This document shows positions 42,850 to 54,497 of a stretch of 64,000 nucleotides of DNA, piece by piece. Below the pieces are notes generated by a model. The model was given only the letters and a program-made list of their open reading frames with translations. It made no database searches and was not told where the DNA came from. The DNA lies in the NCBI RefSeq assembly GCF_040183065.1, contig NC_091130.1, positions 123,537,914-123,601,913 of the forward strand. The letters are read 5' to 3'. Each line of letters starts with the position of its first letter. Position 1 is the stretch's first letter. The position numbers and the translations under genes were made by a program. The stretch comes from Periplaneta americana. Its lineage: Eukaryota; Arthropoda; Insecta; Blattodea; Blattidae.

Positions 42850-43507
42850 CATCATCATCTTCATCATCATCATCATCATCATCATGATCATCTCTGTACG
42901 TCGATCCTTTTTCAGCAAATTTACGAATAATGCGGTTAGATCTTCAATTTAAACTCACAGATTTACAATGTGATGTTAAATGAAAGCTCGATGTAAGGAC
43001 TTGACAAATGTTGAATTTTTCAAATCTTCGCCAAAAAATAAATATCCGAAGCTTCCTTCTTTCGCTTGCTCTGTTGAAGCCATGTTCGCTATAACTTACG
43101 TTTGTGAAAAAAATATTTCCAACAATGAAAACAGTAAAAACCAAATTTAGATCACGACTGACAGATAAATACTTTCGTAATGAACTACGACTGGCAGTAA
43201 GTGACATAATTCCTGATTTTGAAACTCTGTCGCAGAGACATTCTGAAGACAGTTAATTTTAGGTTGTGATAATGTGTCCTATGTTCTCTTATTCATGTCT
43301 TTCTTCGTTACACATACTAAACATTAATTTGTAACCTGATACTGTATAAAGCCATATTTAAGTGCTTGACGTAAATAAAATGAAAATCCGTTAATACGTC
43401 AGACAGTTGGTTCACTTCCCCTTCGGGTGTCCGCCGCCTCCATAGGTGCTATGCACGTTGCAGGTTACACAGTGGCTCGGCGCACGATCACATTTTCGCC
43501 ACGGCTG
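42475..43507 (+). mobile_element. hAT element with 8-bp target duplication (7/8 match)
   Basis: The left end CAGCCGTGGCGAAAATGTGA and the right end TCACATTTTCGCCACGGCTG are perfect 20-bp inverted repeats. CATATTAG (42467-42474) and CCTATTAG (43508-43515) are the duplicated target, one mismatch. The interior keeps only the transposase C-terminus and an (ATT)/(ATC) microsatellite (42815-42885). Internally deleted, non-autonomous. Confidence 0.9.
42930..43255 (+). pseudogene. hAT transposase C-terminus (GTF2IRD2/ZBED-like), frameshifted
   Basis: LQFKLTDLQCDVK, then FAITYVCEK, a one-base insertion in an A-run near 43111, and FPTMKTVKTKFRSRLTDKYF, then NELRLAVSDIIPDFETLSQR, ending HSEDS-stop. The pattern 'YVCE..F..MK..K...RSRLTD..L...LR.A' is the hAT C-terminal dimerisation region. 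The catalytic DDE core is absent. Confidence 0.8.
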
Positions 43508-43515
43508 CCTATTAG

Positions 43516-44261
43516 TAATGCCAGCTTGTTACCAGCTGTCTAAAAATTTTGTTACCTACCTCATAGCGGAACCTTTTGAGCAAGTACCATGTCAGCGTCA
43601 CATTCAGGTGCGGTGTCACTGTTTCCACTACTCCCAACTGCCATCACCGTCATCAGTGTTATTAATGTTATCAGTTATCACTATCACTACCGCTGTCGTA
43701 AGCCCCCTTAAATTTATAATAATTAGACTTGTAATGTTGGAGACCGATAGGATTTTCAAGTTGGCTATCCGTTCACCAGTCAGTACTCTAGCATGCATAA
43801 ACAGCGTACTTGTTGAATAATAATACCCAAGGTTGAAGGTTTTCAGGCGCATATTTTTTCAACGGGATTTGGTGAGTATTTTGAAGTGAATGACGGGATT
43901 ATTATATGTAAATTATGTCATACAAACATACGAGGTTACAAGCGATATTATACACAGAGATATTGTAGCACAAGAAAATCAAGGCGAAAACTCAAACCCA
44001 CAAATAATTCTACAGTATGATAGTTCTTGTGCACATAACGAAAGGTACGTAAAAATATATCTTTGTAATGCTATGTAGTGTATATTTATTTTTAGAGTTG
44101 TCCAGATTTGTTTACATGCACCTTGTTATTCGTGTAATTCGTAAAACCAAGTCAATGTCCTCGTACTAGCTCAAAACCCTGGCCTATGTACCATGCTGCA
44201 GTCAACTTGTACAATCTGTCCTCAATATTACAAGCCTAATACTTACTACTTACTTACTGGC
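43516..44261. other. No recognised feature
   Basis: Two modest open frames (43446-43820 overlapping the hAT edge, 43890-44078) have no motif, signal peptide or homology that I recognise. Confidence 0.4.
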
Positions 44262-44780
44262 ATTTAAGGAACCCGGAGGTTCATTCCCGCCCTCACATAA
44301 GCCCGCCATCGGTCCCTATCCTGAGCAAGATTAATCCAGTCTCTACCATCATATCCCACCTCCCTCAAATCCATTTTAATATTATCTTCCCACCTACGTC
44401 TCGGCCTCCCTAAAGGTCTTTTTCCCTCCGGCCTCCCAACTAACACTCTATATGCACTTCTGGATTCGCCCATACGTTCTACATGTCCTGCCCATCTCAA
44501 ACGTCTGGATTTAATGTTCCTAATTATGTCAGGTGAAGAAAAAATGCGTGCAGCTCTGCGTTGTGTAACTTTCTCCATTCTCCTGTAACTTCATCACTCT
44601 TAGCCCCAAATAATTTCCTAAGAACCTTATTCTCAAACACCCTTAATCTCTGTTTCTCTCTCAAAGTGAGAGTCCAATTTTCACAACCATACAGAAAACA
44701 GGTAATATAACTGTTTTATAAATTCTAACTTTCGGGTATTTTGACAGAAGACTAGATGATAATAGAAATTGTAGATGTTA
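44262..44780 (-). mobile_element. LINE family E, copy 4
   Basis: The minus-strand C-terminal part at 44578-44264 is open for 104 codons: SPDIIRNIKSRRLRWAGHVE, RMGESRSAYRVLVGRPEGKR, RWEDNIKMDLREVGYDGRDW and INLAQDRDRWRAYVRAGMNL. Upstream, frames are broken (LREKQRLRVFENKVL region). It ends GGTTCCTTAAATGCCAGTAAG. Confidence 0.85.
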
Positions 44781-44999
44781 AATCGAAAATGTTTGGTACT
44801 CGTCTAGGTTCCTACGTGACGACCCAAAAAATCAACATCGCTTTGATTTAATATGCCATGGCTCAAACTAAACCAATGACAGATCTGAATATATAACCAT
44901 ATAATGTTGTGATGGAACGCCATAAACTCTATAAATTTCCACGAGGTTTTATGCAATAAATAAAGAATCAATCATATGATATATGATGTGATGTGAAGA

Positions 45000-46175
45000 A
45001 TGCGGCATTAAAGGGAAGGAATTTATTAAGATTAAGAGTTTAGTGTCGGCAAAAGATACCTACCTAGAGAAGAATAAAGAAGTGTACATGCTATTTGTGG
45101 ACCTCGAAAAGGCTTTAGACAGAGTGGAGTGGAAAAAATTGATAGGGATACTGAAGAAAATTGGCGTGGATTGGAAATAGAGGAGGCTGTAGAGTAAACT
45201 TTTGTAAGAAAAAACGAGTCAAAGTCAGGATAGGAGAAGAAATGTCAGAAGAAAGTGAAATAGGAAGAGGAGTACGACAAGGATGCCCTTTATCACCTGC
45301 CCTGTTCAACAACTACTTAGAGGAATTAGTGGAGAATTGTTTTCAGAACATGGCAATCGTGATTGTAGGAGGAAGAAGAATAAAGTGTGTAAGATTTGCT
45401 GATGATATGGCGTTGTTAGCACAAGAGGAGATGATATTAAAGCATAATATGCTACTAGAGCTAAATGACAGCTGTGAGTAGTATGGAATGAAGATAAATG
45501 CCAACAAGACGAAGACCATGGTCATAGGAAGAAAAATAAAAAGAAGTTAACCTTGCGAATTCTAAATGAGGCAGTAGAGTAAGTGGACAGCTTCAAAAAC
45601 TTGGGCTGTACTATGAGCAGTAATATGAGCTGCTGCCAAGAAGTCAAAAGAAGAAACGCAATGGCAAAGGAAGCCTTTTTAATAGAAAAAGAAGCTTCTT
45701 CTGCGGACTTCTGGAAAAAGAACTAAGGAAGAGACTATTGAAGTGCTTTGTGTGGAGTGTAACATTGTATGGGGCAGAAACATGGACATTACGACGAAGT
45801 GAAGAGAAGCGACTAAGAACATTTGAAAAGTGGACATGGAGAAGGATGGAACGTGTGAAATGGACAGAAAAATAAGAAAAGAAGCTGTATTGGAAAAAGT
45901 GGGTGAAGAAAGAATGATGCTGAAACTGATCAGGAAGAGGAAAAGGAATTTTTTGGTTCACTGGTTGAGAAGAAACCGCCTTCTGAAGGATGCAGTGAAA
46001 GGAAGCTGAACGGGAGAAGAGTCGGGGGCAGAAGAAGATATCAGATGATAGACGACATTAAGGTATATGGGTCATATGAGGAGACAAAGAGGAAGGCGGA
46101 AAATAGGAAAGACTGGAGAATGCTGGGTTTGTAGCGAAAGACCTGCCCCTGGGCAGAACACTATGAATGAATGAA
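45000..46175 (+). mobile_element. LINE family A, copy 2 (uninterrupted)
   Basis: It contains RT motif A (LFVDLEKALDRVEWKKLIGI), motif B (GRGVRQGCPLSPALFNNYLE), motif C (VRFADDMALLAQEE), motif D (GMKINANKTKTMVIG) and the C-terminal block to GRRRYQMIDDIKVYGSYEET and KRKAENRKDWRMLGL. The 3' end has GACCTGCCCCTGGGCAGAAC and GAATGAATGAAAG. Multiple stops and frameshifts. It serves as the reference order for copies 1 and 3. Confidence 0.85.
45161..45545 (+). pseudogene. LINE A reverse transcriptase palm (motifs B-D)
   Basis: Open from 45161 to a TAG at 45479. GVRQGCPLSPALFNNYLEEL and RIKCVRFADDMALLAQEEMI are in one frame, so the F-A-D-D catalytic pair is preserved; the frame then reads on past the stop as YGMKINANKTKTMVIGRK. 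Confidence 0.8.
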
Positions 46176-47802
46176 AGAATTTAGTATGCCACCTGAAATA
46201 CTCTGAGATCTTTATACATTTCAGTTGAATTAAAATAGTGAAAGAAATATCAGTACTGAAGTACTAATGAGAATATTATGTAGACCGAGAATATAATGAC
46301 CAATAAAGACATCAGCAAAATAAAATGATGCGATGTAAAAAATAAATTGCCTGAGAGAAAACGAGTAACAAGGGAAGTTTTTAATTAAGAAACTGAAACA
46401 AAATCAAGAGCCGAAGAAGCTTGGAGACCTAGTAACCCAGTTCCCTGTTTATCTCCAAGCACAAACTCTTCCTTCGACGACTACATACAAAAGTATCGAT
46501 CAATTCTCAATTAAGAACTTCAGCAAAGGGAGACAAGACAAGTGTAGTGGAGGGAATAATGGGGATTAAATGGAGGAAATGTAATTAGCGAACTCTTGTG
46601 AACACGGTAGTATACACACAGGAACAAGTGGTAACTTGGTAAAGGAAAAAGTGAGGTCAATACTGTAATAATCTAAAATATTTTGTAATTAATTATTGAG
46701 CTCCTTTCTGTTACATTATTCTCAGTAGGATTTAATTGGTACCCAGTCTCCGTGGGTAACAATGAAGACAAGAATCCGCTTTAGTTTTCATTTTTTTAAC
46801 ATATCAATTGGATAGTTTTGATTGCTACTTCCTAAGTAATAGTCATGTTGTGAATACGGGTGTCTGAAAGAAGTTTAGGATTGTTTGTGTAATAGTACAC
46901 AATATATTCCAGTCGTGAGACTCTAGAACAGTAATGTCAAAGCAAGCACAATTTTCTGACCTTGGCTTCGTACGCGGGCATCAAGCGCTAAGTATGGAAA
47001 GGGGAAGGGTTGTGTATATGAATAAGCAGCCTGTTGGATTAAGAAAACAGTGGTGCACAAACTTCAGACGGAACATTAAATTTTATGTCGTTATTTTTAT
47101 ATGGCTTCTTTCTGTTTTATATTATCTATATTGTCTCTAAAACAAAAATACTAACACCAATTTCTTAATATTGCAGTTGTGTTTTAAGTGTTAATAACTT
47201 AATAAAGAGATAAGAAGGGATATTCACATAAGTTCCATAATAGTACAACTATACTGTACTAAATGGATGAAACACATCATTCATAAAGGAAGTGATATCC
47301 CCCCCCCCACCAAAAAGATTGAATATGACATGATAAGTTGGAATTGATATTGATGGTACCTTTAGCCTTATAGAAGTAATCAATAAACCAATCAAAACAA
47401 TATTACAGTACAAAGCAAAGTTACCTAGGTGCTGTATATGTTTTAAGTGTAACTAATATTCCATAACAAAACCCTTATCGCATTATGCTTTCAAGGTGAT
47501 ATTGGTGAGCAACTTCCTGTCATCAGAATATTGAATTATTTTCTCGAAATATGCTAAAGCTATAGAGCTGAAATTTTAACAACACATAGGCACGTATTTT
47601 TTGCTTATTATATAACAGTAGTTGCTTTGTTAATTCATTTCCTTACAAGCAATTTCCATGTGAATATTTTCAAAAATTGCAATACACTATCTTCAGTAAT
47701 ACGTATATATACGGTATAGTAGATTTACGAAAACATTCTGTAAGGCTACTAAATAAATAGGCCTATATTTGAAAATTTCACTTTTCTATAAAAAAAACTT
47801 GA
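46176..47802. other. Unassigned DNA
   Basis: A 68-codon frame at 46934-47140 (MSKQAQFSDLGFVRGHQALS, with a hydrophobic C-terminus FYVVIFIWLLSVLYYLYCL) could encode a small membrane protein. It has no known homologue in my memory and no supporting context. A C9 run is at 47300. Otherwise nothing recognised. Confidence 0.35.
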
Positions 47803-47941
47803 ACGGCTGGGGGGATCATCGTGCTAACCACACGATACCTCCATTCTGGTTGGATGATCGTCCACCTCTGCTTCGGCATGTGGGCTTGAGGCCAGCAGCC
47901 GGCTGATCGATCTAGGCCCTTCACGGGCTGTAGCGCCACGG

Positions 47942-47993
<52 letters not shown>
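47803..47993 (+). mobile_element. SINE-2, 5'-truncated copy
   Basis: It starts in the body (ACGGCTGGGGGGATCATCG) and ends CTGTAGCGCCACGGATTATT with (ATT)n to 47993. It matches 50300-50483 almost exactly. Confidence 0.85.
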
Positions 47994-47995
<2 letters not shown>

Positions 47996-48076
47996 AAATT
48001 AAGAAAATATTTCTTTTCAATAAAAAAAATAAAACTTGTGAAAAATGAACATAAAATTAAAACTTACATTCTTATA

Positions 48077-48297
48077 ATGCACTTAGACTTCTCAGACAAA
48101 TCTAAAAGTTAACATGGTTACAGTTTTAATAAGTTCTCTTCCCTTTATCCATTGAATCAGTGCTGGCCATCCCTGAATATAGCTCGACCAAGCGGCATAT
48201 ACTATCTCTTTCGTCTGTCTCTTTCCTTTCCGCTCTCAAGCGCTCAGGCTCTCCTTGGCTCTAAAGCGCGCGCTTGCTCCTATGGGCATCAATTGAC
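48077..48297. repeat. Fourth copy of the 224-bp unit
   Basis: ATGCACTTAGACTTCTCAGA to GGGCATCAATTGAC. About 10-15% different by eye from the three tandem units at 34.5-35.3 kb, with no ATT run beside it. Confidence 0.85.
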
Positions 48298-48614
48298 ATG
48301 ACTGCTCTAGAACAATATGAAATTTACAAACATAAAAAAACACACCTCCATCACATTCTGAATACTCAACTCAATTAAAAAGCACACCCGTTTCTATACA
48401 ATCATGGACACATCTTCCACAACAGGAAACCAAAAGATAGCACGGGACCTTAACTAGGTTTTGGACAATGAAGGATAATACTTGAAACTATTCAGAAAGG
48501 TAATTTCCTAAACAGTTAACACAGTAAAAACGTTACAATTTCATCAGTGTATTTTTCTGATTTTCTTTAGAATGTCCTTGCACCAGAGGGATATAACTCT
48601 TATGATGGAAGGTA

Positions 48615-49445
48615 CAGTGGAGCGTCTCGTTTAGGCACAGTGAAAACGTAAACAAAGTGCAGGTAACGTGTGGGGGGAGGACGAGCCGTACGATAAACAG
48701 GAGGGATGCACAAGGTTTTAGTTACAACATTTATGGCGGAGCATTAATTGAAATTATATTTTCCAGAAACACACAAAACAATAGAACACAAAAAATTACA
48801 TAACGTTATCACATACACATTTTAACAAACAAACACTAAATTGTAACGTTGAAATAATACAATATAACAAATAAAATTTTGCTACTTACATGATGTTGCT
48901 TTCAAGCGGAATTTCATTTTCTGCATGGCTAACATATCATCATCGTCTTCTGTGGACGAATTAACAAAATTACAGTATATTTGTCTGAACTGTATCTGAA
49001 TGAATTGAACTTTGAGAAGGGATAATTATGTTTAGGAAATAGTGTTGTCATTTCAGATCAGTATACTGTAGTTTTGTTAATTCGACCACAGAAGACGGTG
49101 ATATTATGTTAGTCATACAGAAAATGAAATTCGTGGTCGTAAAAATGCTGCTTGAAAGCAACATCATGCATGTATAAGTAGCAAAATTTTATTTGTTATA
49201 TTGAATTATTTCAACGTTACAATTTTATCGATTGTTTGTTAAAATGTATATATGATAACGTTATGCAATTTGTGTTCTATTGTTTTGTGTCTTTTTGGAA
49301 AATATAACTTCAATTAATGTTCGCCATAAATGTTGTAACTAAAACCTTGTGCATCCCTCATGTTTGTCGTACGGCTCGTCCTCCCCCCACACGTTACCTG
49401 CACTTTGTTTACGTTTTCACTTTGCCTAAACGAGACGCTCTACTG
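48615..49445. mobile_element. Foldback MITE with about 370-bp inverted arms, TA-flanked
   Basis: The left end CAGTGGAGCGTCTCGTTTAG and the right end, inverted as CAGTAGAGCGTCTCGTTTAG, lie next to TA on both sides (48613-48614 and 49446-49447). The arms (48615-48978 and 49067-49445) remain alignable over their whole length, with TGATGTTGCTTTCAAGC, CATTTTCTG and GAATTAACAAAA as shared landmarks. The loop is about 88 bp. The CAGTRGA start plus TA target resembles pogo/Tigger ends. No coding capacity. Confidence 0.85.
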
Positions 49446-49447
49446 TA

Positions 49448-50077
49448 TGTCATCATGGAAGTTAGTTTGAAGAATTAATTTTCTTTTAATAAGACTTTCA
49501 TTCTTCAGCTGCAGACTTAAACCTTTAATCGGTATGTTTCGTGCCCATAAATTTGAGTCTAGCATCCTTTCACTTTTTATAATATTATTAAGGTCTTAGT
49601 TACCCTTAACAAACACTACGATATCCTTTCCCTCTTCCAGGAAATATTTAAACTATCAGTGAATCCCCACATTAGCTAGGAACTAGTTCAGAAGTCATGC
49701 GACGATCCCTTGAAGTTGAATTACTTCATGCATTAATTGTTCATTAGCGAAACTGCATTTGATAATTACTACTAATGACCTTCTGCATTAATTTTTTAAA
49801 AAGTTTAGTTTCCTATTTACTTCAACCTGTTCACATGCCGTCGGTGTTTATCCGAAAGCCATCGAACCACTTACAGGAAATTCTAAATAGATTAACTATT
49901 GCTTCTGGTTTCTGAGGTCTCCAAGAACTTTGGAACATCTCTAGAGCCAGCAGATGCCAACTTTGTTGTTTTGCTCTCTTATTAGCAACACCGCTACAGC
50001 TTATGTTTGCTTTAGGGAACAAATCTTCTCTGTTACTGTTTCTAATTCTTCGTAATCTGTATACTTTAATCTTGGAC
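49448..50077. other. No recognised feature
   Basis: Spacer of ordinary composition. No motif. Confidence 0.45.
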
Positions 50078-50090
50078 TATCAAAATACAT

Positions 50091-50436
50091 GTCCCGCGCC
50101 GTGGCGTCGCGGTCTAAGGCATCCCGCCTAGGACTCGCGTTACGGAATGCGCGCTGGTTCGAGTCCTCATGGGGGAAGAAATTTTCTCATGAAATTTCGG
50201 CCAGTGTATGGGACCGGTGCCAACCCAGCATCGTGATGCACTTGGGGAGCTACGCTAGGTAGCGAAATCCGGTTGCGAATACGCGAATACCAGCTATAAC
50301 GGCTGGGGGATCATCGTGCTAACCACACGATACCTCCATTCTGGTTGGATGATCGTCCACCTCTGCTTCGGCATGTGGGCGTGAGGCCAGCAGCCGGCTG
50401 GTCGGTCTAGGCCCTTCACGGGCTGTAGCGCCACGG

Positions 50437-50483
<47 letters not shown>
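50091..50483 (+). mobile_element. SINE-2, full-length copy with perfect 13-bp target duplication
   Basis: A tRNA-like head (GCCGTGGCGTCGCGGTCTAA; box B GGTTCGAGTCC) is followed by TCATGGGGGAAGAAATTTTC, a 250-bp body rich in short inverted repeats (GCTATAACGGCTGG, GGATCATCGTGC, GGATGATCGTCC), GTAGCGCCACGG and (ATT)15. TATCAAAATACAT occurs at 50078-50090 and 50484-50496. Best reference copy in the window, presumably mobilised by a LINE that recognises the ATT tail. Confidence 0.95.
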
Positions 50484-50486
<3 letters not shown>

Positions 50487-50496
50487 CAAAATACAT

Positions 50497-51717
50497 CGTT
50501 TAGATATGGTAACAGATTAATTATTTTCCTTACTAATCCTGGAAGATCTCTCGAATTGCAAGGATACTATAGTCAAAGCATCCTTCAAGTGTATCTGTAT
50601 GGTCAGAAATTCCTTACCGCTTATCCCTTTCTAAAAATATGTTAGGTTCATAAATGATCTCATAAGTAGCTCGAGAAGTAAATTGTAGGCATAGCTTGCT
50701 TTGCTGAAGCTATATGCTTCCAGAAATCCGTCGCCTACACAGAAGTTCTGTTACGGTACATTGTAACTCAATAACATAGGCCTACATATCCGAAAACAGT
50801 AAACAAATGCAGAATGGAAGAGATCCTATTACATTAATTCATAGAGATAACTAAGCTTCGTATTCCATCTGTATACTAAAGACTGAAGTTAAAGACACAT
50901 TGCGTATTTAGTACGTCGAACACAGGTAATGCAACGGATAAGGATATAAATAAACAGGTTGTCGTTGCGTGTTCGTGGAGTACAGTCAACTCCCGACGTT
51001 CTGAGGCTATACCTGTAAACACATGCTTGAGCCGTGATGTTCATTTTCGTTGTGATCTTTGCAGTGAATAGTAACGTGCATTCGTAAGTTACCGTACGGA
51101 ACTTGAAATGATTTCATATTAAAATAAATTCTTTCAATAGCATATGACATTTTTGTTGCATGATATAGTACTCGATATTCTTATTGTCTAACATTTTTTT
51201 CTTGTTTCATTAGGGCATTGCATGTCGCTCATCACTGAAAACTCGGTAATTTTCAATGTAGGCTACTTTTCTAGAAATTCCCTAAAATGTAGATTATTTA
51301 GTTTATTAATTGGGGTCTTGGCACTGAACGTCATGGTAAGCTACATAAATCCACGCTAAAACTCGCTCGAATTAATATCTTCATAATTTTCAGATTATGG
51401 TGGTACCGTACTCTTTCTTTTGGATTACGTTCAACACTTTCTATGCCTTTTATTATTGCAGTGTCTTTCAATGGATTGTTTTTGTGACTTTTACGTTTAT
51501 TTTACACAATGTATATGTAATGATGTCTATACTGACAGTGAAAATATTAGTTCAAATATCCTCAACTATGCTCTGCAATATTACACGCTTGAGGTATTTT
51601 ACCTCTGCAATGAACTTTCAATCAGCCACAAAGATATAGTTACATATTTAAATAATACCATTAGTAACAGCATTGATCGATAGGACTACTCACTATGACT
51701 GCGTCCCGGTTTTGACT
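50497..51717. other. No recognised feature
   Basis: A+T-rich DNA. Overlapping short frames at 51397-51683 have no motif and biased, hydrophobic composition. Confidence 0.45.
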
Positions 51718-51725
51718 TTCTAGAG

Positions 51726-52987
51726 CAGAGGTCTCCAAAAAGCGTATCGTCATTCGTGCTCTCGATGCTGCCCGCCGAACACAGTGTGCTGTAGGACTAG
51801 AAAAGGGGAAGAGACTCATACCTCAACAGATGGGAGCGATCAGTGGGGGATCGCAGTAACGGTCTGCTTAAGTTTACAAAATTAATAATATCAAAAGAAT
51901 AAGAAATATCATACGTTTGTATATTATTTTGACATCCTATGAAGCTGGAGCCCCGTCTGTTGCTATTGACATAAGCCATTGCAAATTCAATCTCTTCTGT
52001 TCTATGGTGCCTTTAGTGCCTGGAAAAGATCTTCTCCAGTTGAATTTTGTAATTACATCTAGAAGACATTCAGACACAGTAAAATGTTCATTAACTCCTC
52101 GGATGAAAATGGCTAGGTGAGCTTTGTCATTTCTATCTGTGCTTTCGTCCAATGCAAGTGAGTAAGCTACAAACTGGTTAATTGTGGTTTCGACTTCAGA
52201 TTCAATTATATTTACAATCTTGAAATTCCTTCTCTGAACTGTAATTGGATACATTTTAATTTTCTTAAACTTTGAGTTTGTTCTGGACACAGTATTTTAG
52301 TAACGTCCTGTATGCACGATTTTACAAATGATTCTTCTGTAAAGGGTTTCATTGATTTTCCAATATTCCAAGCTAAAACATAGCTAACAGAAAGCTTTTT
52401 CTGTTTAAGACTGAGGACACGTGTGTGATTTATCTTTGTATTTTCTTGTTTTATAATGTATTTATCAAAATATTTGTAGGCCTACGCATTTCACCTAAAA
52501 TTAAACGAAAAACTAAATGTTTGTCATGCGGAATTGAGTGTAAACGTATTGTAATATACTGATTATTATGTATAATCAACAGTTATACAGATAGCCCCAA
52601 AATAAATTATTTTCACATGTCCAACATGTCTGTAATTGTATGATATTCTTTGTTAAGAGTCGAGTATTGTCGTCGCATGTTGAATTTTAACACAGCCTTA
52701 AGAAATTTCAAACAAATTAAACATTTCACATTCTCCTCACTAACTCGAAAAAAAATGTCTCTTCCTATTCATCCTTGAATGTACTACGTCCATGATTAGA
52801 AGACATTGTGAAAATGTGGAATGCGGCAACCAACACAATGATAATGGCAGTCCGCCACTGCTCTTCGTTTTCGCATAAACATTGAGTACAGTACAGGTGG
52901 AGATAGGTGAGGCGGAGCGCGCTCATTACGTACTGGCTTCGGTTCCGTTCAGGGGCTTACTCGCGAGTACGCTTTTGGAGACGTCTG
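51726..52987 (-). mobile_element. hAT element with perfect 8-bp target duplication
   Basis: The left end CAGAGGTCTCCAAAAAGCG and the right end, inverted as CAGACGTCTCCAAAAGCG, are standard hAT repeats. TTCTAGAG flanks both sides exactly (51718-51725 and 52988-52995). At 1,262 bp it is internally deleted. A middle piece of the transposase remains on the minus strand. Confidence 0.95.
51937..52290 (-). pseudogene. hAT transposase fragment (GTF2IRD2/ZBED-like)
   Basis: A 117-codon frame contains KMYPITVQRRNFKIVNIIES, NQFVAYSLALDESTDRNDKA, HLAIFIRGVNEHFTVSECLL and LQWLMSIATDGAPAS. The L-A-L-D-E-S-T-D block holds the first catalytic aspartate of hAT transposases, and A-T-D-G-A-P-A holds the second. 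The BED finger, third catalytic acid and C-terminus are missing. Confidence 0.85.
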
Positions 52988-52995
52988 TTCTAGAG

Positions 52996-53278
52996 GAAGA
53001 GCGCAGTGGATGCGTAACTATTTTGTATATGAACGCACCTATACCTGCGCTGTGACGTCACATATACTTCGAATTAGGCAACTTGATCCAGTTTATTTGT
53101 AGCTGGAATGTGGAACCTAGTGATAATACATAAAGTCAATGCGAATAGGTTTTGTCAAATAAGTTTTTTGATACGTCCAATAGTTTTCAGAATACGAAAT
53201 GTTATGTGTTGCAAAGCTGCAACGCTCCTTGAGGTTATTGTTCCGCAGTGAGGATGATTGTAACGCCAAACATTTAAG
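52996..53278. other. No recognised feature
   Basis: Short spacer between two TIR elements. Confidence 0.5.
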
Positions 53279-54388
53279 GCTGCTTCACAATAAATCGGGA
53301 ACGGAAACCAAAACGAGAACGAGAACGGAAATATTGTTAAAATAAATGTATTTAAATGTGAGCATTCACAATACTTAAATTGTGAATGCTCACATTTAGA
53401 TATATTTACTAGTGGCTTGTGCAGCAAATGCTGCAAACTAAGTTCATTAGACGTTCAAATAAACATTTTTCAGATTTATTTTCAGTGAAGAATACCAGAC
53501 ATTCTGAAAGTTATTTGCTTCCATAACAATGAAAGATACTCTCTCTCGAGCCAATACTGAAAAGAACCACGCATATAAATATCTACACCACACCGCCATT
53601 AAATATATGAAAAAGACCCAACCCCACTTGATTAATAACTATAAAAATATTCGATTTTTAATAATATTATTATCTTACGTAAGATTTATAGCTTTCAGTA
53701 AAGTATACTATATATACTATATAGCCGCCACTCAGTAAAATATAGAAATCAAAATCTAATTTAGGTTATTCTCTACATCTACTTATATAACCCCAAAACG
53801 TTTCACTTTCATACCATCAACATAGCATTAATATGTATAATTAATGAAAAATAGTCACATCATGGCATTAACTACAATAATATTTCATTTCTAATGGTAA
53901 TAATGTCATCAAACCACCTCTAGTTTTGTAGTTTTTAATATCCAATACACAGCTGTACCCAGAAAATTACACACCACAGAATTGAAACTATAATATTATT
54001 TTTAGTAAGTTAAGGTTTTAATAACCAATTTAATTTGAGCTCTAAATATGTCGGCATTCTTGCAGATCATGGCCTTCGTGTAAAATTGTTTACTGTAGTG
54101 TGTGTTTTAATTTATTCTGAAATGCAATTAGCTAGTTCTCAAAACTGCCGACAGGTGATTTTTGGAAAATAGGAAAATTATGCTGAAAAATGACATTCCA
54201 ATGAAAACTAATATTTTTCTGAAAAACTTTGAGTTCCAAGCTTCAAAATGAAGGGTCATTTATTAAAATCCGTTCAGCCTTTTTTCGCGTGATTTCCATT
54301 ACCAGTTCAAATTATATATATATATATAAACATTATTTTCGTTCTCGTTCTCGTTCTCGTTCCCGTTCCCGGATTATTGTGAACCAGG
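53279..54388. mobile_element. TIR element with GAGAACG-repeat ends
   Basis: The left end GGCTGCTTCACAATAAATCG, with ACGAGAACGAGAACGG, matches the inverted right end CCTGGTTCACAATAATCCGG, with ACGAGAACGAGAACGAG. Just inside the left end, TAAATGTGAGCATTCACAAT (53353-53372) is followed after 6 nt by its exact inverse (53379-53398). The interior of about 950 bp is A+T-rich and noncoding. The target duplication is unclear, so the superfamily is not assigned. Confidence 0.7.
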
Positions 54389-54405
54389 TTTTACTCCGCA
54401 AGACT

Positions 54406-54408
<3 letters not shown>

Positions 54409-54469
<61 letters not shown>
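54409..54469. repeat. (GAT)n microsatellite
   Basis: About 20 GAT units directly upstream of SINE-3. Confidence 0.95.
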
Positions 54470-54497
54470 ATAAATATTTGCGTTGGGTTACTGAATA

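Noticed and set aside
46934-47140. 68-residue possible small membrane protein
   Set aside because: Hydrophobic C-terminus only; no homology, no context, A+T-rich flanks. Left as unassigned.
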